DNA from: an uncultured Collinsella sp.
GTDB taxonomy: Bacteria > Actinomycetota > Coriobacteriia > Coriobacteriales > Coriobacteriaceae
Reading direction: 5' to 3'
DNA length: 43,707 nt
Assembly (NCBI GenBank): GCA_902464565.1
Contig: CABQJV010000017.1
Coordinates: forward strand, 1-43,707
The position numbers and the translations under genes were made by a program. This document shows, piece after piece, positions 15,980 through 24,373 of the stretch. A model generated the notes under the pieces. It did no database searches. It worked only from the letters and a program-made list of their open reading frames with translations, and was not told where the DNA came from. Position 1 is the stretch's first letter, and every line of letters begins with the position of its first letter.

Positions 15980-18283
15980 TCACGGTCGCTGGCATCGCAT
16001 CGCGAAGCCCTTTGCGGTCGGGCTGATGGTGATATCACCGTGTTCGATGGTGCATGCGAACGCACCGCCCGCTTCCTGAACGGTATCGATGCAGGCATCC
16101 GACGGATGACCGTATCGATTCCCCTTGCCGGCGCTCGCGAGGGAAAGCTCGGGTCTCAGGACGTCCAGCAACTCACCATCGACTGAAACCTTGGAGCCGT
16201 GATGCCCAAGTTTAAGGACATCGATATCCCCCACCTCCTGCACGAATTCCCGTTCTTGGTCGAGCTCGGCATCACCAGTGAGGAGCATACGCAGGCTCTT
16301 GCCTTCCTGAACATAAGAGAGTAGCAGGACAAGCGAGTCCTCATTTCCCTCGCCATCTACGGACTCGAACGGCCACATCACGCGGGCACAAAATGAGCCG
16401 ATGTCGACCGTATCCCCACGGCGCACCTGCCGATACTCAACGCCAGGTCGATTCAATACCTCGGCAGGAGCATCCTCCAACGCATCCGCCGCCACGGCAA
16501 TCGTTCCGACCGAAAACTGTTCGAGCACGGCAGGTAGACCACCCCAGTGATCCTCATCCCAATGCGTCACAAAGACGGCATCGATATGGTGCACGTTATT
16601 GCGAACCAACGCCGCTACCACGCGCCCATCGAGCCCGCAGTCGACGAGTGCTAATGCGTCGCCCTGGCGGATAAGAATCGCATCCGCCTGGCCAACATCG
16701 AGCACCGTCACCGAAGGCGGAGCGAATCGATCCCAGTAGACGTACGGAATCGCAGCCAAGAGCACCAGGCATGCAAGCCCCACCGCCATAGGACGTGCAC
16801 GGGGACGCGGCCACCAGACCAACAGAACCGCCAGCAAACACGGCACTAGGAAAATCCACATGCTTTCGGGCGGCACACTCACAGATGCACCAGGCACGGC
16901 GGCAAACAGCTGCTCGAAGAACAGCGCGCAACGGGCGGCAATCATGGGCACAACGAGCGCCCAAGTCCGCAACGGTCCCACGAGCGAAAAGGGAACCAGC
17001 ACGATGGACACAGCAAGCAGTACGCTCACCACCGGACCGATGACCGCATTTGCCAACGGAGCAATGAGCGAGAACGTACCGAAGGCGGGAATGGTAATGG
17101 GAAGAGTCGCCAGTTGCGAGCACAGCGTGACGGAAAGCATGCTGGCAACGCCCGATGGCACACCCAGCTCACCCAAAGCGTAGGTCGCATAGGGGCAAAA
17201 GCACAGAATGGCAAAGACGCTGGCACATGAAAGCTGAAAGCCCATATCGAACAGCACCGTCGGTCGCAGTAGCACAAAGATGGACATGGTTACGAAGAGT
17301 GCCGATGCGCCGTGCCGGCGACGCTCCGCGCCGTTTACGACAAGCGTCGCGAACACCATGCAGCACGCGCGCACGGCCGAGGGAGACGCGCCCGTAAAGG
17401 CAGCGTAGCCCATAAGCGTTATCGCCAATATCGCCCGGTGAAGACCACGTGAGCACCGAGTCTTTTGCAATACACCCTCGATTACAAATCCCACGATAGC
17501 CAAATGGCTGCCCGAGACGGCGATAAGATGCGCCGTTCCCGTCACCGAAAACCAGTCGCCCGCCGGCTGGGCGCGCAGCTCGGCCGAACGACCGCAGATG
17601 ACACCGGCTATGAGCGCACGCGCCGGGTCGGTCGCAGGCGCGATGGACGCAAGCAGCCCATTTCGCAGCCGAAGCAGCGGCCCCGGAGAGCACTCGTCGA
17701 CCGACACAATCCGAACGACTTTAACCTTGCGCACCTCGCCTCGGAGCACGCGCGATCGTCCATATGCATCGTTCTCAAAACGTGAAACGCGACCGATAAC
17801 ACGCGCGTGCGCCCCGACCTTGAGCTCGAGGTCGCACGATAGGCGAACCGTTGCCAAGTTCTTACCGTCCGCACGTGCCTCGCAGGTATAGGAATACACG
17901 TCGTCGTTTATGGATGGATCGCCCTGCACGACAAACTCGAGGCCGCTTGCCGCTCGAGCGTCGAGCGCCTTCGAGGCGTTGAGCGCGCCCGCAGCCCACC
18001 ACGCCGAGACGACCGCTCCCGCCACGAGACCGACGGACGCGGCATACAGCCACCGCTTCCAAGGAGCAAGCGGTGCACAAAATTGAGCCAGCACAACGAA
18101 TACCGCCGCCGCAACGGGAATGGCCCATAGCAGCCCGACCGCCGGCGCCTGCTCCCTCAGCAGCACATCAGCGGCCACGTTGAGCACCAAGGCGCAGCTC
18201 ATGCACACGCCGGCACACAGGGCCATCGTCCACGGCATCAGGGGCCGCGGAGGCATCACATGCTCGCGCTCGGTCGCACTCAT
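15980..18283 (-). CDS. comEC: ComEC/Rec2 DNA uptake channel protein
   Basis: ComEC is the polytopic membrane protein thought to pass single-stranded DNA into the cytoplasm during natural transformation. The 767-residue product has N-terminal membrane segments and a soluble OB-like region, a central competence domain with many hydrophobic helices (including the HLIAVSGSHLAIVGF motif), and a C-terminal metallo-beta-lactamase domain with THWDEDHWGG, LLTGDAELD and LKLGHHGSK. The lactamase ligands appear intact, which suggests a nuclease-competent domain. It starts at ATG 18283, overlapping the comEA stop (ATGA), so the two are probably translationally coupled. Other competence genes are not in the window, so transformability is only suggested. 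Confidence 0.95.
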   Translation of the reverse strand: MSATEREHVMPPRPLMPWTMALCAGVCMSCALVLNVAADVLLREQAPAVGLLWAIPVAAAVFVVLAQFCAPLAPWKRWLYAASVGLVAGAVVSAWWAAGALNASKALDARAASGLEFVVQGDPSINDDVYSYTCEARADGKNLATVRLSCDLELKVGAHARVIGRVSRFENDAYGRSRVLRGEVRKVKVVRIVSVDECSPGPLLRLRNGLLASIAPATDPARALIAGVICGRSAELRAQPAGDWFSVTGTAHLIAVSGSHLAIVGFVIEGVLQKTRCSRGLHRAILAITLMGYAAFTGASPSAVRACCMVFATLVVNGAERRRHGASALFVTMSIFVLLRPTVLFDMGFQLSCASVFAILCFCPYATYALGELGVPSGVASMLSVTLCSQLATLPITIPAFGTFSLIAPLANAVIGPVVSVLLAVSIVLVPFSLVGPLRTWALVVPMIAARCALFFEQLFAAVPGASVSVPPESMWIFLVPCLLAVLLVWWPRPRARPMAVGLACLVLLAAIPYVYWDRFAPPSVTVLDVGQADAILIRQGDALALVDCGLDGRVVAALVRNNVHHIDAVFVTHWDEDHWGGLPAVLEQFSVGTIAVAADALEDAPAEVLNRPGVEYRQVRRGDTVDIGSFCARVMWPFESVDGEGNEDSLVLLLSYVQEGKSLRMLLTGDAELDQEREFVQEVGDIDVLKLGHHGSKVSVDGELLDVLRPELSLASAGKGNRYGHPSDACIDTVQEAGGAFACTIEHGDITISPTAKGFAMRCQRP

Positions 18284-18993
18284 ACGCAGATGCAATCTTT
18301 GATTTTGGCAAGCTTCTTCTCGCCGATTCCCGACACACGCATCAGATCGTCAACCGAGGCAAAAGCACCGTTCTTTGTCCGCTCATCGATAATCGACTGC
18401 GCCATGGAGGGACCGATGCCCGAGAGCGTCTGCAACTCTGCCGCGCTTGCCGTATTGATGTTGACTAGGCCCGTTGCGCCACTCACGCCCAATGATGCGG
18501 AAGCCCCACCATCAACACCGGCTTCCGCAATGGACGCCTGCTGCTCCCCCACCGTTGGAACGTGGATTTTTTGTCCATCAGTGACCTTGGATGCCCGGTT
18601 AAGCCCCGTAACGTCTGCCTCGGGCGTAAGCCCGCCGGCGGCATCAATCGCCTGAGCCACCCGCGCGCCGTCCTTGAGACGATATACACCGGGCGACACA
18701 ACGGCGCCGTCGACATCGACATAGACCTCTACCGCGGCAGAAGCCTTAGCCGAAGAACCTTCGGATGTCTTTCCGCTCGAGGCATCACCGGATCCCGGCT
18801 CCACCAACGAGCCTGAACCGTCAGTGCGCTCAAACGACACGCCACCGGCACCGCCGCCAAGGTTCGCCATCGCCAGTCCACTCGCCATCGCAATGACGAC
18901 CAGTATCGCCATCACCACTGCCTTATGACCGAACAGCTTGTCCGCCAAGCGGTCCATCCGTTTGACTCGTTCGTGTTGTTCGCGCTGCGCCAT
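18280..18993 (-). CDS. comEA: ComEA DNA-binding competence protein
   Basis: ComEA binds double-stranded DNA outside the membrane and hands it to ComEC. The 237-residue product has a basic N-terminus, one membrane anchor at about residues 24-43, a Ser/Gly/Ala-rich linker, an SLBB-type domain (VEVYVDVDGAVVSPGVYRL), and a C-terminal helix-hairpin-helix pair (VNINTASAAELQTLSGIGPS ... LMRVSGIGEKKLAKI). This order is the standard ComEA layout. ATG 18993 has GGGAGG 7 nt upstream; the longer open frame is not supported. It couples to comEC by a 4-bp overlap. Confidence 0.95.
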   Translation of the reverse strand: MAQREQHERVKRMDRLADKLFGHKAVVMAILVVIAMASGLAMANLGGGAGGVSFERTDGSGSLVEPGSGDASSGKTSEGSSAKASAAVEVYVDVDGAVVSPGVYRLKDGARVAQAIDAAGGLTPEADVTGLNRASKVTDGQKIHVPTVGEQQASIAEAGVDGGASASLGVSGATGLVNINTASAAELQTLSGIGPSMAQSIIDERTKNGAFASVDDLMRVSGIGEKKLAKIKDCICV

Positions 18994-19048
18994 AGCAAAA
19001 CCTCCCAACACCATCGTGTCAGGAAAGGAGCTCCACAACAGCCACGCT

Positions 19049-19091
19049 CCAAAACCGGTTTTAACGGTCAAACCAAAAACCGACCAAAACC
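19049..19091 (-). repeat. CCAAAACC repeats upstream of comEA
   Basis: Three near-identical copies of CCAAAA(A)CC(G) lie at 19049-19057, 19073-19082 and 19084-19091, 55-100 bp before the comEA start. The first copy is part of a perfect 12-bp palindrome AAAACCGGTTTT (19051-19062). They may be a regulator-binding cluster for the competence pair; nothing in the window identifies the regulator. Confidence 0.4.
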
Positions 19092-19163
19092 TTGCACAAA
19101 TCTGTCCATTTATTCAGGCACACGTCAGCAAATGAACACTTAGCCGCAAAATGCCCAGATAGC

Positions 19164-19193
19164 AAAAGGCCGACGATGTAGGCGCATCGTCGG
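19164..19193 (-). terminator. Intrinsic terminator after thiI
   Basis: Perfect 9-bp stem CCGACGATG/CATCGTCGG (arms 19170-19178, 19185-19193) with a 6-nt loop; on the minus strand it is followed by GCCTTTTGC. It starts just past the thiI stop and ends the mihF-gmk-rpoZ-thiI unit. The T-run is short, so efficiency is uncertain. Confidence 0.7.
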
Positions 19194-19206
19194 TCTATGC
19201 ACAAAT

Positions 19207-20451
19207 TTACTCGTGATTTTGGTAAATCTCACGCGGAGCAAGCTCCGAATGTTTGCGTTTTAAGGTCTTAGGGGCCTTATACGTGTTGCTTTCGAAGTCG
19301 ATATACTCGGTCTGCTTGAGCAGGCGCTCGATCATCTCCTCGTGATCGAACAACTCCCAGGCCTCATGCACGGCATCGAGTTTAGCGTGCGTCTCGGGAC
19401 GGCGCGGCATAAACAGCGTGCAGCAGTCGGGAGCGGCCTCAGTCGAGATATCGAACGTACCAATCTCCTCGGCGCGCGCGATAATCTCCTGCTTGTCCGA
19501 ACCGATGAGAGGACGGAACACGGGGATCTTCACGGCCTCGTTAACGGCCATGATATTCTCAAGCGTTTGGGAGGCAACCTGTCCAAGCGATTCGCCCGTC
19601 ACGATGGCCTTGGCGCCCTCGATGTGTGCAATGCGCTCGGCAACCGAATACATAATGCGGCGATACATGATCACGCGCAGGTTGCTGGGACAGGTGACCG
19701 AAATCTCACGCTGGCAGTCGCCAAACGGCACCACGTACAGGCGGCCGATCTGGACACCCGGCTCAAGCGCACGGATGATGTCCTGCACCAAATACTCGCT
19801 CGTGTCGGGCGTCTGCGGACGACCTGAGAAATGTACCGGCACGCACACCGCGCCGCGACGCGCGAGCATCCAGGTCGCCACCGGAGAATCAATACCCGAC
19901 GACAGCAGCGTCACGACCTTGCCGGCAGAACCCACCGGCAGACCGCCCACGCCGCGCTCAGAGCGCGCGTACACATAAACGCTACCCTGGACCACCAGTA
20001 CGTGCACCATCGCATCGGGGTCGTGCATTTGAACCTTTTTATCGGGGAAGGCCTCGCACAGCACCTCGCCCACCTGACGATTGATGTCAATCGAGGTGAG
20101 CTCATAGTCGGTATTGGAGCGCTTGGCGTGCACCTTAAACGAATCGAAGGAACCAAACTCGCGCAGTGCCTTCACGGCGGCGGCACAGTACTCCTGAGGG
20201 TCGCGATTGGTGTGATACGCCAAGGACACGCGAGCAACGCCGGGAACGGTGCGAATGACACGCGCCGCCTCGTCGGCCTGATGCTCGTTAAAGGTCACGA
20301 GGATATAACCGGAAATTCGAGACACGGCATTCACGGAAAAGGCGGCCAAGGCCGCCTTGATGTTATCCATGAGGATATGCTCAAAATGTGCGCGGTTCTT
20401 ACCCTTCAGTCCAACCTCGTGATAGTGGACCAGGCAGACGCGAGCCGCCAT
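19207..20451 (-). CDS. thiI: tRNA 4-thiouridine synthase ThiI
   Basis: ThiI adenylates U8 of tRNA and inserts sulfur to give s4U; some homologues also serve thiamine thiazole synthesis. The 414-residue product has an N-terminal ferredoxin-like region, a THUMP domain (about 60-165), and a PP-loop SSGIDSPVA at 184-192. It lacks the C-terminal rhodanese domain of E. coli ThiI (482 residues), like the shorter Gram-positive and archaeal forms, so sulfur probably comes from a partner desulfurase. It begins directly after the rpoZ stop codon, with its ribosome site inside rpoZ. Confidence 0.95.
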   Translation of the reverse strand: MAARVCLVHYHEVGLKGKNRAHFEHILMDNIKAALAAFSVNAVSRISGYILVTFNEHQADEAARVIRTVPGVARVSLAYHTNRDPQEYCAAAVKALREFGSFDSFKVHAKRSNTDYELTSIDINRQVGEVLCEAFPDKKVQMHDPDAMVHVLVVQGSVYVYARSERGVGGLPVGSAGKVVTLLSSGIDSPVATWMLARRGAVCVPVHFSGRPQTPDTSEYLVQDIIRALEPGVQIGRLYVVPFGDCQREISVTCPSNLRVIMYRRIMYSVAERIAHIEGAKAIVTGESLGQVASQTLENIMAVNEAVKIPVFRPLIGSDKQEIIARAEEIGTFDISTEAAPDCCTLFMPRRPETHAKLDAVHEAWELFDHEEMIERLLKQTEYIDFESNTYKAPKTLKRKHSELAPREIYQNHE

Positions 20452-20733
20452 TTAGGCTTCAGCAACCTTGTGGCCGAGCGCCTTCTCGTAACGGGCCTCG
20501 TCGTAAGAGATGTCGCCGTCGACAATCTCGTCCATAGCCATCGAAATGGTATCGGCACCGGAAAGCCCGATGGTGATGTCATCGACATCCTGGACGGCAA
20601 GCACGCGGTTGTGCTGGCCACGCAGCATGCTGTTAATGTCGCAGGCGCGCTTGGAGGCAAGCGAAGCGAGCAGGAAGCGGTTGTGATCGGTCTTCTCCAG
20701 AAGATCGTCAATGCAAGGCTTTACAACGGACAC
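20452..20733 (-). CDS. rpoZ: RNA polymerase subunit omega
   Basis: Omega assists assembly of the beta' subunit into RNA polymerase. The 93-residue product has KPCIDDLLEKTDHNRFLLAS and ASKRACDINSML, matching the conserved N-terminal helices of omega. It starts with GTG at 20733; AAAGGA and GAGG overlap the end of gmk, whose stop is 5 bp upstream. The gmk-rpoZ pair is strongly conserved, which supports the call for this small divergent family. Confidence 0.93.
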   Translation of the reverse strand: MSVVKPCIDDLLEKTDHNRFLLASLASKRACDINSMLRGQHNRVLAVQDVDDITIGLSGADTISMAMDEIVDGDISYDEARYEKALGHKVAEA

Positions 20734-20738
20734 GGACC

Positions 20739-21308
20739 TCAGATCCTTTCATGCATATCGAGAACGCGAACGAGCTCATCGGTCGCGCGGTCGAGATCGT
20801 CATTAACCACGACGTCGTCGTAGCGGTCGGCAAGGGCAAGCTCATCGGCGGCGTTTGCCATACGCAGCTCAATCGTCTCGGGCGTCTCGGTACCGCGACC
20901 GACCAGGCGCTCGCGGAGTACCTCAAGCGAAGGCGGCTTGATAAAGATCAACACGGCCTCGGGGAAACGCTCCTTCACCTGCAGGGCGCCCTGGACATCG
21001 ATCTCCAAAATCAGAGATGCGCCAGAGGCGAGCTTGGATGTGACCTCGCTCACCAACGTGCCGTAGCAGTTACCGTGGACCTCGGCCCACTCAACAAACT
21101 CACCGTTTGCCACGCGGCGGTCGAACTCCTCGCGCGTCAGAAAAAAGTAGTTGACGCCGTCGACCTCACCTTTGCGTGGTGCTCGCGTGGTAGCCGAAAC
21201 CGTCAGGCCCAGGTTCGAGCGGCGCTCGCGCACACGAGTGACGAGCGTACCCTTCCCTGCGCCTGACGGTCCAGAAATCACAAAGAGCTTGGAATCCTGA
21301 GCGCTCAC
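20739..21308 (-). CDS. gmk: Guanylate kinase
   Basis: Gmk phosphorylates GMP to GDP with ATP. The 189-residue product has P-loop SGPSGAGKGT (12-21), the TTRAPRKGEVDGVNYFF GMP-binding segment and ILEIDVQGALQVKE, all diagnostic. Length is normal. It starts with GTG immediately after the mihF stop (TAA GTG), with only a weak ribosome site, which suggests coupling to mihF translation. mihF-gmk-rpoZ is a typical actinobacterial order. Confidence 0.98.
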   Translation of the reverse strand: MSAQDSKLFVISGPSGAGKGTLVTRVRERRSNLGLTVSATTRAPRKGEVDGVNYFFLTREEFDRRVANGEFVEWAEVHGNCYGTLVSEVTSKLASGASLILEIDVQGALQVKERFPEAVLIFIKPPSLEVLRERLVGRGTETPETIELRMANAADELALADRYDDVVVNDDLDRATDELVRVLDMHERI

Positions 21309-21617
21309 TTATTTGGTCAGCTGCTCGAGGAGCTGCTCGCGCTGACGGACGCCAAGGCCCTGGACGCGACGGGTAGCGGAGATGCCGAGCTCCTCCATAA
21401 TCTTGGCGGCCTTAGCCTTGCCATAACCAGGGAGGGACTCGATGAGGGTGGAGACCTTCATGCGGGAAGCGATGGGATCATCGGAGTTGAGCACGGACTC
21501 GAGGGACTTCTCACCCTTCTTGATCTGCTCGCGAAGCTCAGCGCGGGCATGACGGGCGGCAGCGGCCTTCTCAAGAGCCTGCTTGCGCTGCTCGTCGGTA
21601 AGCTGAGGGAGTGCCAT
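21309..21617 (-). CDS. mihF: Actinobacterial integration host factor mIHF
   Basis: mIHF is a small nucleoid-associated protein of Actinobacteria, unrelated in fold to E. coli IHF, that binds and bends DNA. The 102-residue product is basic and helical, begins MALPQLTDEQRKQALEKA and contains the family core ESLPGYGKAKAAKIMEELGI, which includes the helix-two-turn-helix DNA-contact region, then RRVQGLGVRQREQLLE. ATG 21617 follows TTTGGAGG. The gene is preceded by an unusual palindrome across its probable promoter. Its presence beside gmk is a good sign of an actinobacterial host. Confidence 0.95.
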   Translation of the reverse strand: MALPQLTDEQRKQALEKAAAARHARAELREQIKKGEKSLESVLNSDDPIASRMKVSTLIESLPGYGKAKAAKIMEELGISATRRVQGLGVRQREQLLEQLTK

Positions 21618-21655
21618 TCGAACCTCCAAATAGTTGGGTTATATCTGATTCAATA

Positions 21656-21694
21656 ATTGGCATTTTAGCACGTAGAACGTACAAAATGCCCAAT
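21656..21694 (-). promoter_or_regulatory. mihF promoter inside a 39-bp inverted repeat
   Basis: Arms ATTGGCATTTT (21656-21666) and AAAATGCCCAAT (21683-21694) are inverted copies differing by one inserted base, with ACGT-AGA-ACGT at the centre. The minus-strand extended -10 TGCTAAAAT (21662-21670) lies inside the left arm, and TTGGGC in the right arm could act as a -35 with long spacing (20 bp). A dyad placed over a promoter suggests an operator or a cruciform/bent site; autoregulation by mIHF is a guess. Confidence 0.5.
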
Positions 21695-21753
21695 CGCGGC
21701 TCCATAGGTTAGACGATACCCGCAAAAAGTGCAATATACTGCGCCCAAAGTTA

Positions 21754-21811
21754 AGCCCCTGACCTGCGATTCCACACAAAGGATGGGAAAGTTTACGCAG
21801 GCACAGGGGCT
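21754..21811. other. Long stem-loop between pyrF and mihF
   Basis: AGCCCCTG (21754-21761) pairs with CAGGGGCT (21804-21811) and CCTGCG (21763-21768) with CGCAGG (21796-21801), giving 14 base pairs with a small internal bulge and a 27-nt loop. It lies 45 bp past the pyrF stop, so it may end the pyr operon, but on the minus strand no T-run follows; four T follow on the plus strand. It could equally be a stable 3'-end structure or a small structured RNA. Confidence 0.5.
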
Positions 21812-21856
21812 ATTTTGTGCTAATGAAACCCAAAAGTGGTGACTTAGGGGAATCTT

Positions 21857-22573
21857 TTACGCGACGTTTTCGACCAGCTCAGCGACGATGGCGTCAAAGG
21901 CGGCAACCGGATCGTCGGCACCGGTGATGGGACGGCCCACCACAATGTGGCTTGCGCCACGCTCGATAGCCTGGGAAGGCGTCGCCACGCGGGACTGGTC
22001 ACCAAGGGCGGCACCCACCGGACGCACACCCGGAGTCACGATCAGAGCATCGGGACCCAGCAGTTCACGCATGTCGTGAGCCTCCATCGGCGAGCACACG
22101 ATGCCATCGATGCCGTTGGCCTGAGCGAGCTTTGCCAGGCGGGCGGCCTCCTCGGCCACGGGCGACTCGACGCCGATCTCGCTCAAGGCATCCTGATTCA
22201 TGCTCGTGAGCACGGTGATGGCGACGAGCTTGGCGCGGTCCTCGCGCGCCTCCTCGGCACCCTCGCGGCAGGCAGCGAGCATGGCGCCCGAACCCAAGCC
22301 GTGAACCGAGAGCAGGTCGGCACCGGCAAGCGAGGCCGAACGGGCGGCACCGCGAACCTGATGCGGAATATCATGGAACTTAAGGTCAAGGAAGACCTTA
22401 AAGCCCAGGTCCTTAAAGGTCTTGACGATCTCGGGGCCCTCAGCGTAATAGAGCGTCATACCAACCTTAAGCCAGGCGGCATGGCCCGAAAGCTCGTGGG
22501 CGAGCTCGAGCGCACGCTCACGATCGCAGTCGAGGGCGACGATTACGCGGTCGCGGGCATCGGTCTCTAGCAT
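21857..22573 (-). CDS. pyrF: Orotidine 5'-phosphate decarboxylase
   Basis: PyrF decarboxylates OMP to UMP, the last step of de novo UMP synthesis. The 238-residue product has the catalytic motif LDLKFHDIPHQV, the N-terminal VIVALDCD and the C-terminal phosphate site IVVGRPITGADDP. The length fits the subtype with a TIM barrel of about 230-240 residues. Its ATG overlaps the pyrD stop by 7 bp. It is the last gene of the pyr operon. Confidence 0.98.
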   Translation of the reverse strand: MLETDARDRVIVALDCDRERALELAHELSGHAAWLKVGMTLYYAEGPEIVKTFKDLGFKVFLDLKFHDIPHQVRGAARSASLAGADLLSVHGLGSGAMLAACREGAEEAREDRAKLVAITVLTSMNQDALSEIGVESPVAEEAARLAKLAQANGIDGIVCSPMEAHDMRELLGPDALIVTPGVRPVGAALGDQSRVATPSQAIERGASHIVVGRPITGADDPVAAFDAIVAELVENVA

Positions 22574-23490
22574 TCGAAAGCACCTACCAGTTCGTTGATG
22601 TCCTTCACGCCTTGGGACTCAGCCCAGGCCTCGAGCTCGTGCGCGATCTTGAGCGAAGCGCACGGATCGACGAAGTTGGCCATGCCGACCGACACGCAGG
22701 TGGCGCCGGCCAGGATAAACTCGGCCGCATCCTCGCCGGTCATGACACCGCCCAGGCCGTTGATGGGGATATCGACGGCCTGGGCAACCTCCCAGACCAT
22801 GCGCACGGCGATGTGGTGGCACAGCGGGCCCGAAAGGCCGCCCTTGGGCTTGGCCACGCGGGACTTGCGGGTATGGACGTCGATGGCCATGCCCTGAATG
22901 GAGTTGATGACCGAAAGGCCGTCGGCGCCGGCAGCCTCGAGGGCCTTGGCAATCTCGGCGACGTTGACCGGCGCCATCTTCACGAACAGCGGCTTATCGG
23001 TCACCTTGCGGCAGGCAGCCATAACGGATGAGGCGCCCTCGGGCGTAGAGCCCATGGCGGCACCGCCGGCGGCGATATTAGGGCAGCTCACGTTGATCTC
23101 GTAGCCGGCAGCCCAGGGGCACAGCTCGACATACATCTCGAGCGCGCGGACAAACTCGTCAACGGAGTGGCCGGCAACCTGACAGATGACCTGGCAGCCG
23201 TCCTTGGACAGCTGTTCGAGCCACGGACCGGACTCGCGGGCAAAGGCGGCCACGCCGGGGTTCTGAAGGCCCACGGAGTTGATCATACCGCCGGGGATCT
23301 CGGCCATGCGGGGCGCGGGGTTGCCGGGCCAGGGCTCGGCAGCGCAACCCTTGGTGGTGATGGCGCCCAGCTGGGAAACATCAAAGAAGTTCTGGAACTG
23401 CCAACCGTAACCAAAAGTACCGGCTGCGGTGTTGATGGGGTTCTGCATCTTGACGCCGCCGAAATCGACGGCCATGTTCACGGTACCCAC
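22567..23490 (-). CDS. pyrD: Dihydroorotate dehydrogenase B, catalytic subunit
   Basis: Type 1B PyrD oxidises dihydroorotate to orotate using FMN and, through PyrK, NAD+. The 307-residue product has NPINTAAGTFGYG, the active-site segment NVSCPN with the class 1 catalytic Cys, and NGLGGVMTGEDAAEFILAGA for FMN phosphate. The start is taken as a GTG at 23490 that overlaps the pyrK stop by one base (TAGTG), giving MGTVNMAVDFGG; an ATG five codons later (23475) is also possible. Adjacent pyrK confirms subtype 1B. Confidence 0.96.
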   Translation of the reverse strand: MGTVNMAVDFGGVKMQNPINTAAGTFGYGWQFQNFFDVSQLGAITTKGCAAEPWPGNPAPRMAEIPGGMINSVGLQNPGVAAFARESGPWLEQLSKDGCQVICQVAGHSVDEFVRALEMYVELCPWAAGYEINVSCPNIAAGGAAMGSTPEGASSVMAACRKVTDKPLFVKMAPVNVAEIAKALEAAGADGLSVINSIQGMAIDVHTRKSRVAKPKGGLSGPLCHHIAVRMVWEVAQAVDIPINGLGGVMTGEDAAEFILAGATCVSVGMANFVDPCASLKIAHELEAWAESQGVKDINELVGAFEC

Positions 23491-24281
23491 TAGAAGACCA
23501 CCACCTTGGAAGCATCGAACACGGGGCCGCACATGCAAGCACCCTTCATACCGTCGACCGTCTCGACATTGCAGGTGTTGCAGGCGCCAAAGCCACAGCT
23601 CATCATGCGCTCAAGCGACACCTCGCAGTACGCACCGGCCTCGGCGGCAGCGGCGGCGACTTTCTTCATCATGACAGCGGGGCCGCAGCTGGCGACGTAG
23701 TCGTAGCCGCCCTCGCCGAGCAGCTCGGCGGCAGGATCGGTGCAAAAACCGTGCGTGCCGAGCGAGCCGTCGTCGGTGCAAACGTTGACCGTGGCGCCCA
23801 GCGCGCGAAACTCATCGACACCCACGGCCTTGGAAGCGGTGCCAAAGCCCAGGCACACGTCAACATCCACGCCCTGCTCGGCAAGCATACCGGCAAGACA
23901 CAGCACAGGCGGAACGCCGATGCCACCGGCGACGAGCAGGGCCTTCCTGGTGCCCTCGGGAACAAGCCAGCCGCGGCCGCCAGGGCCCAACAGGTTGGAC
24001 TTGGAGCCGGGGGCCATCTGCGACAGACGACGGGTGTCGTCACCCACGACGGCGTACCACAGCTCGACGGTACCGGCCTGGGCGTCGGCGCGATAGAAGC
24101 TCAGGGGCACGCGAAGCAGCGAGGACGCATCGCCGGGCACGGCAATGTTCACAAACTGACCGGGCTTGAGCGCACTTGCAAGCTTGGGGGCCGAGATGAC
24201 GAGCGAGAAGATGCCGTCGGCGATCTCCTGGTTCGAGACGACCTCGAAGTCGTGCATGCGTGCAGTGGAAGGTGTGGGCAT
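23490..24281 (-). CDS. pyrK: Dihydroorotate dehydrogenase B, electron transfer subunit
   Basis: PyrK carries FAD and a 2Fe-2S cluster and passes electrons from PyrD to NAD+. The 263-residue product has an FAD-binding barrel (LRVPLSFYRAD), an NAD-binding domain (LLVAGGIGVPPVLCLAGML) and a C-terminal cysteine cluster MSCGFGACNTCN ... CMCGP typical of PyrK. ATG 24281 follows GGAG. It couples to pyrD at its 3' end. A gap of about 90 bp containing a hairpin separates it from pyrC. Confidence 0.95.
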   Translation of the reverse strand: MPTPSTARMHDFEVVSNQEIADGIFSLVISAPKLASALKPGQFVNIAVPGDASSLLRVPLSFYRADAQAGTVELWYAVVGDDTRRLSQMAPGSKSNLLGPGGRGWLVPEGTRKALLVAGGIGVPPVLCLAGMLAEQGVDVDVCLGFGTASKAVGVDEFRALGATVNVCTDDGSLGTHGFCTDPAAELLGEGGYDYVASCGPAVMMKKVAAAAAEAGAYCEVSLERMMSCGFGACNTCNVETVDGMKGACMCGPVFDASKVVVF

Positions 24282-24328
24282 AGACGCTCCAATCCCCCAT
24301 GCGGTTGCATGGTCAAAACGAACAGAAA

Positions 24329-24353
24329 GCGCGGCACCGCAAGGGCACCGCGC
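24329..24353 (-). other. Hairpin between pyrC and pyrK
   Basis: GCGCGG (24329-24334) pairs with CCGCGC (24348-24353), with extra partial pairing inside. On the minus strand it is followed by CTTTC only, so it is at best a weak terminator. It may lower expression of pyrK-pyrD-pyrF relative to pyrR-pyrB-pyrC or protect the upstream message. Confidence 0.4.
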
Positions 24354-24373
24354 ACAAAAGCGATAAGGCTATG

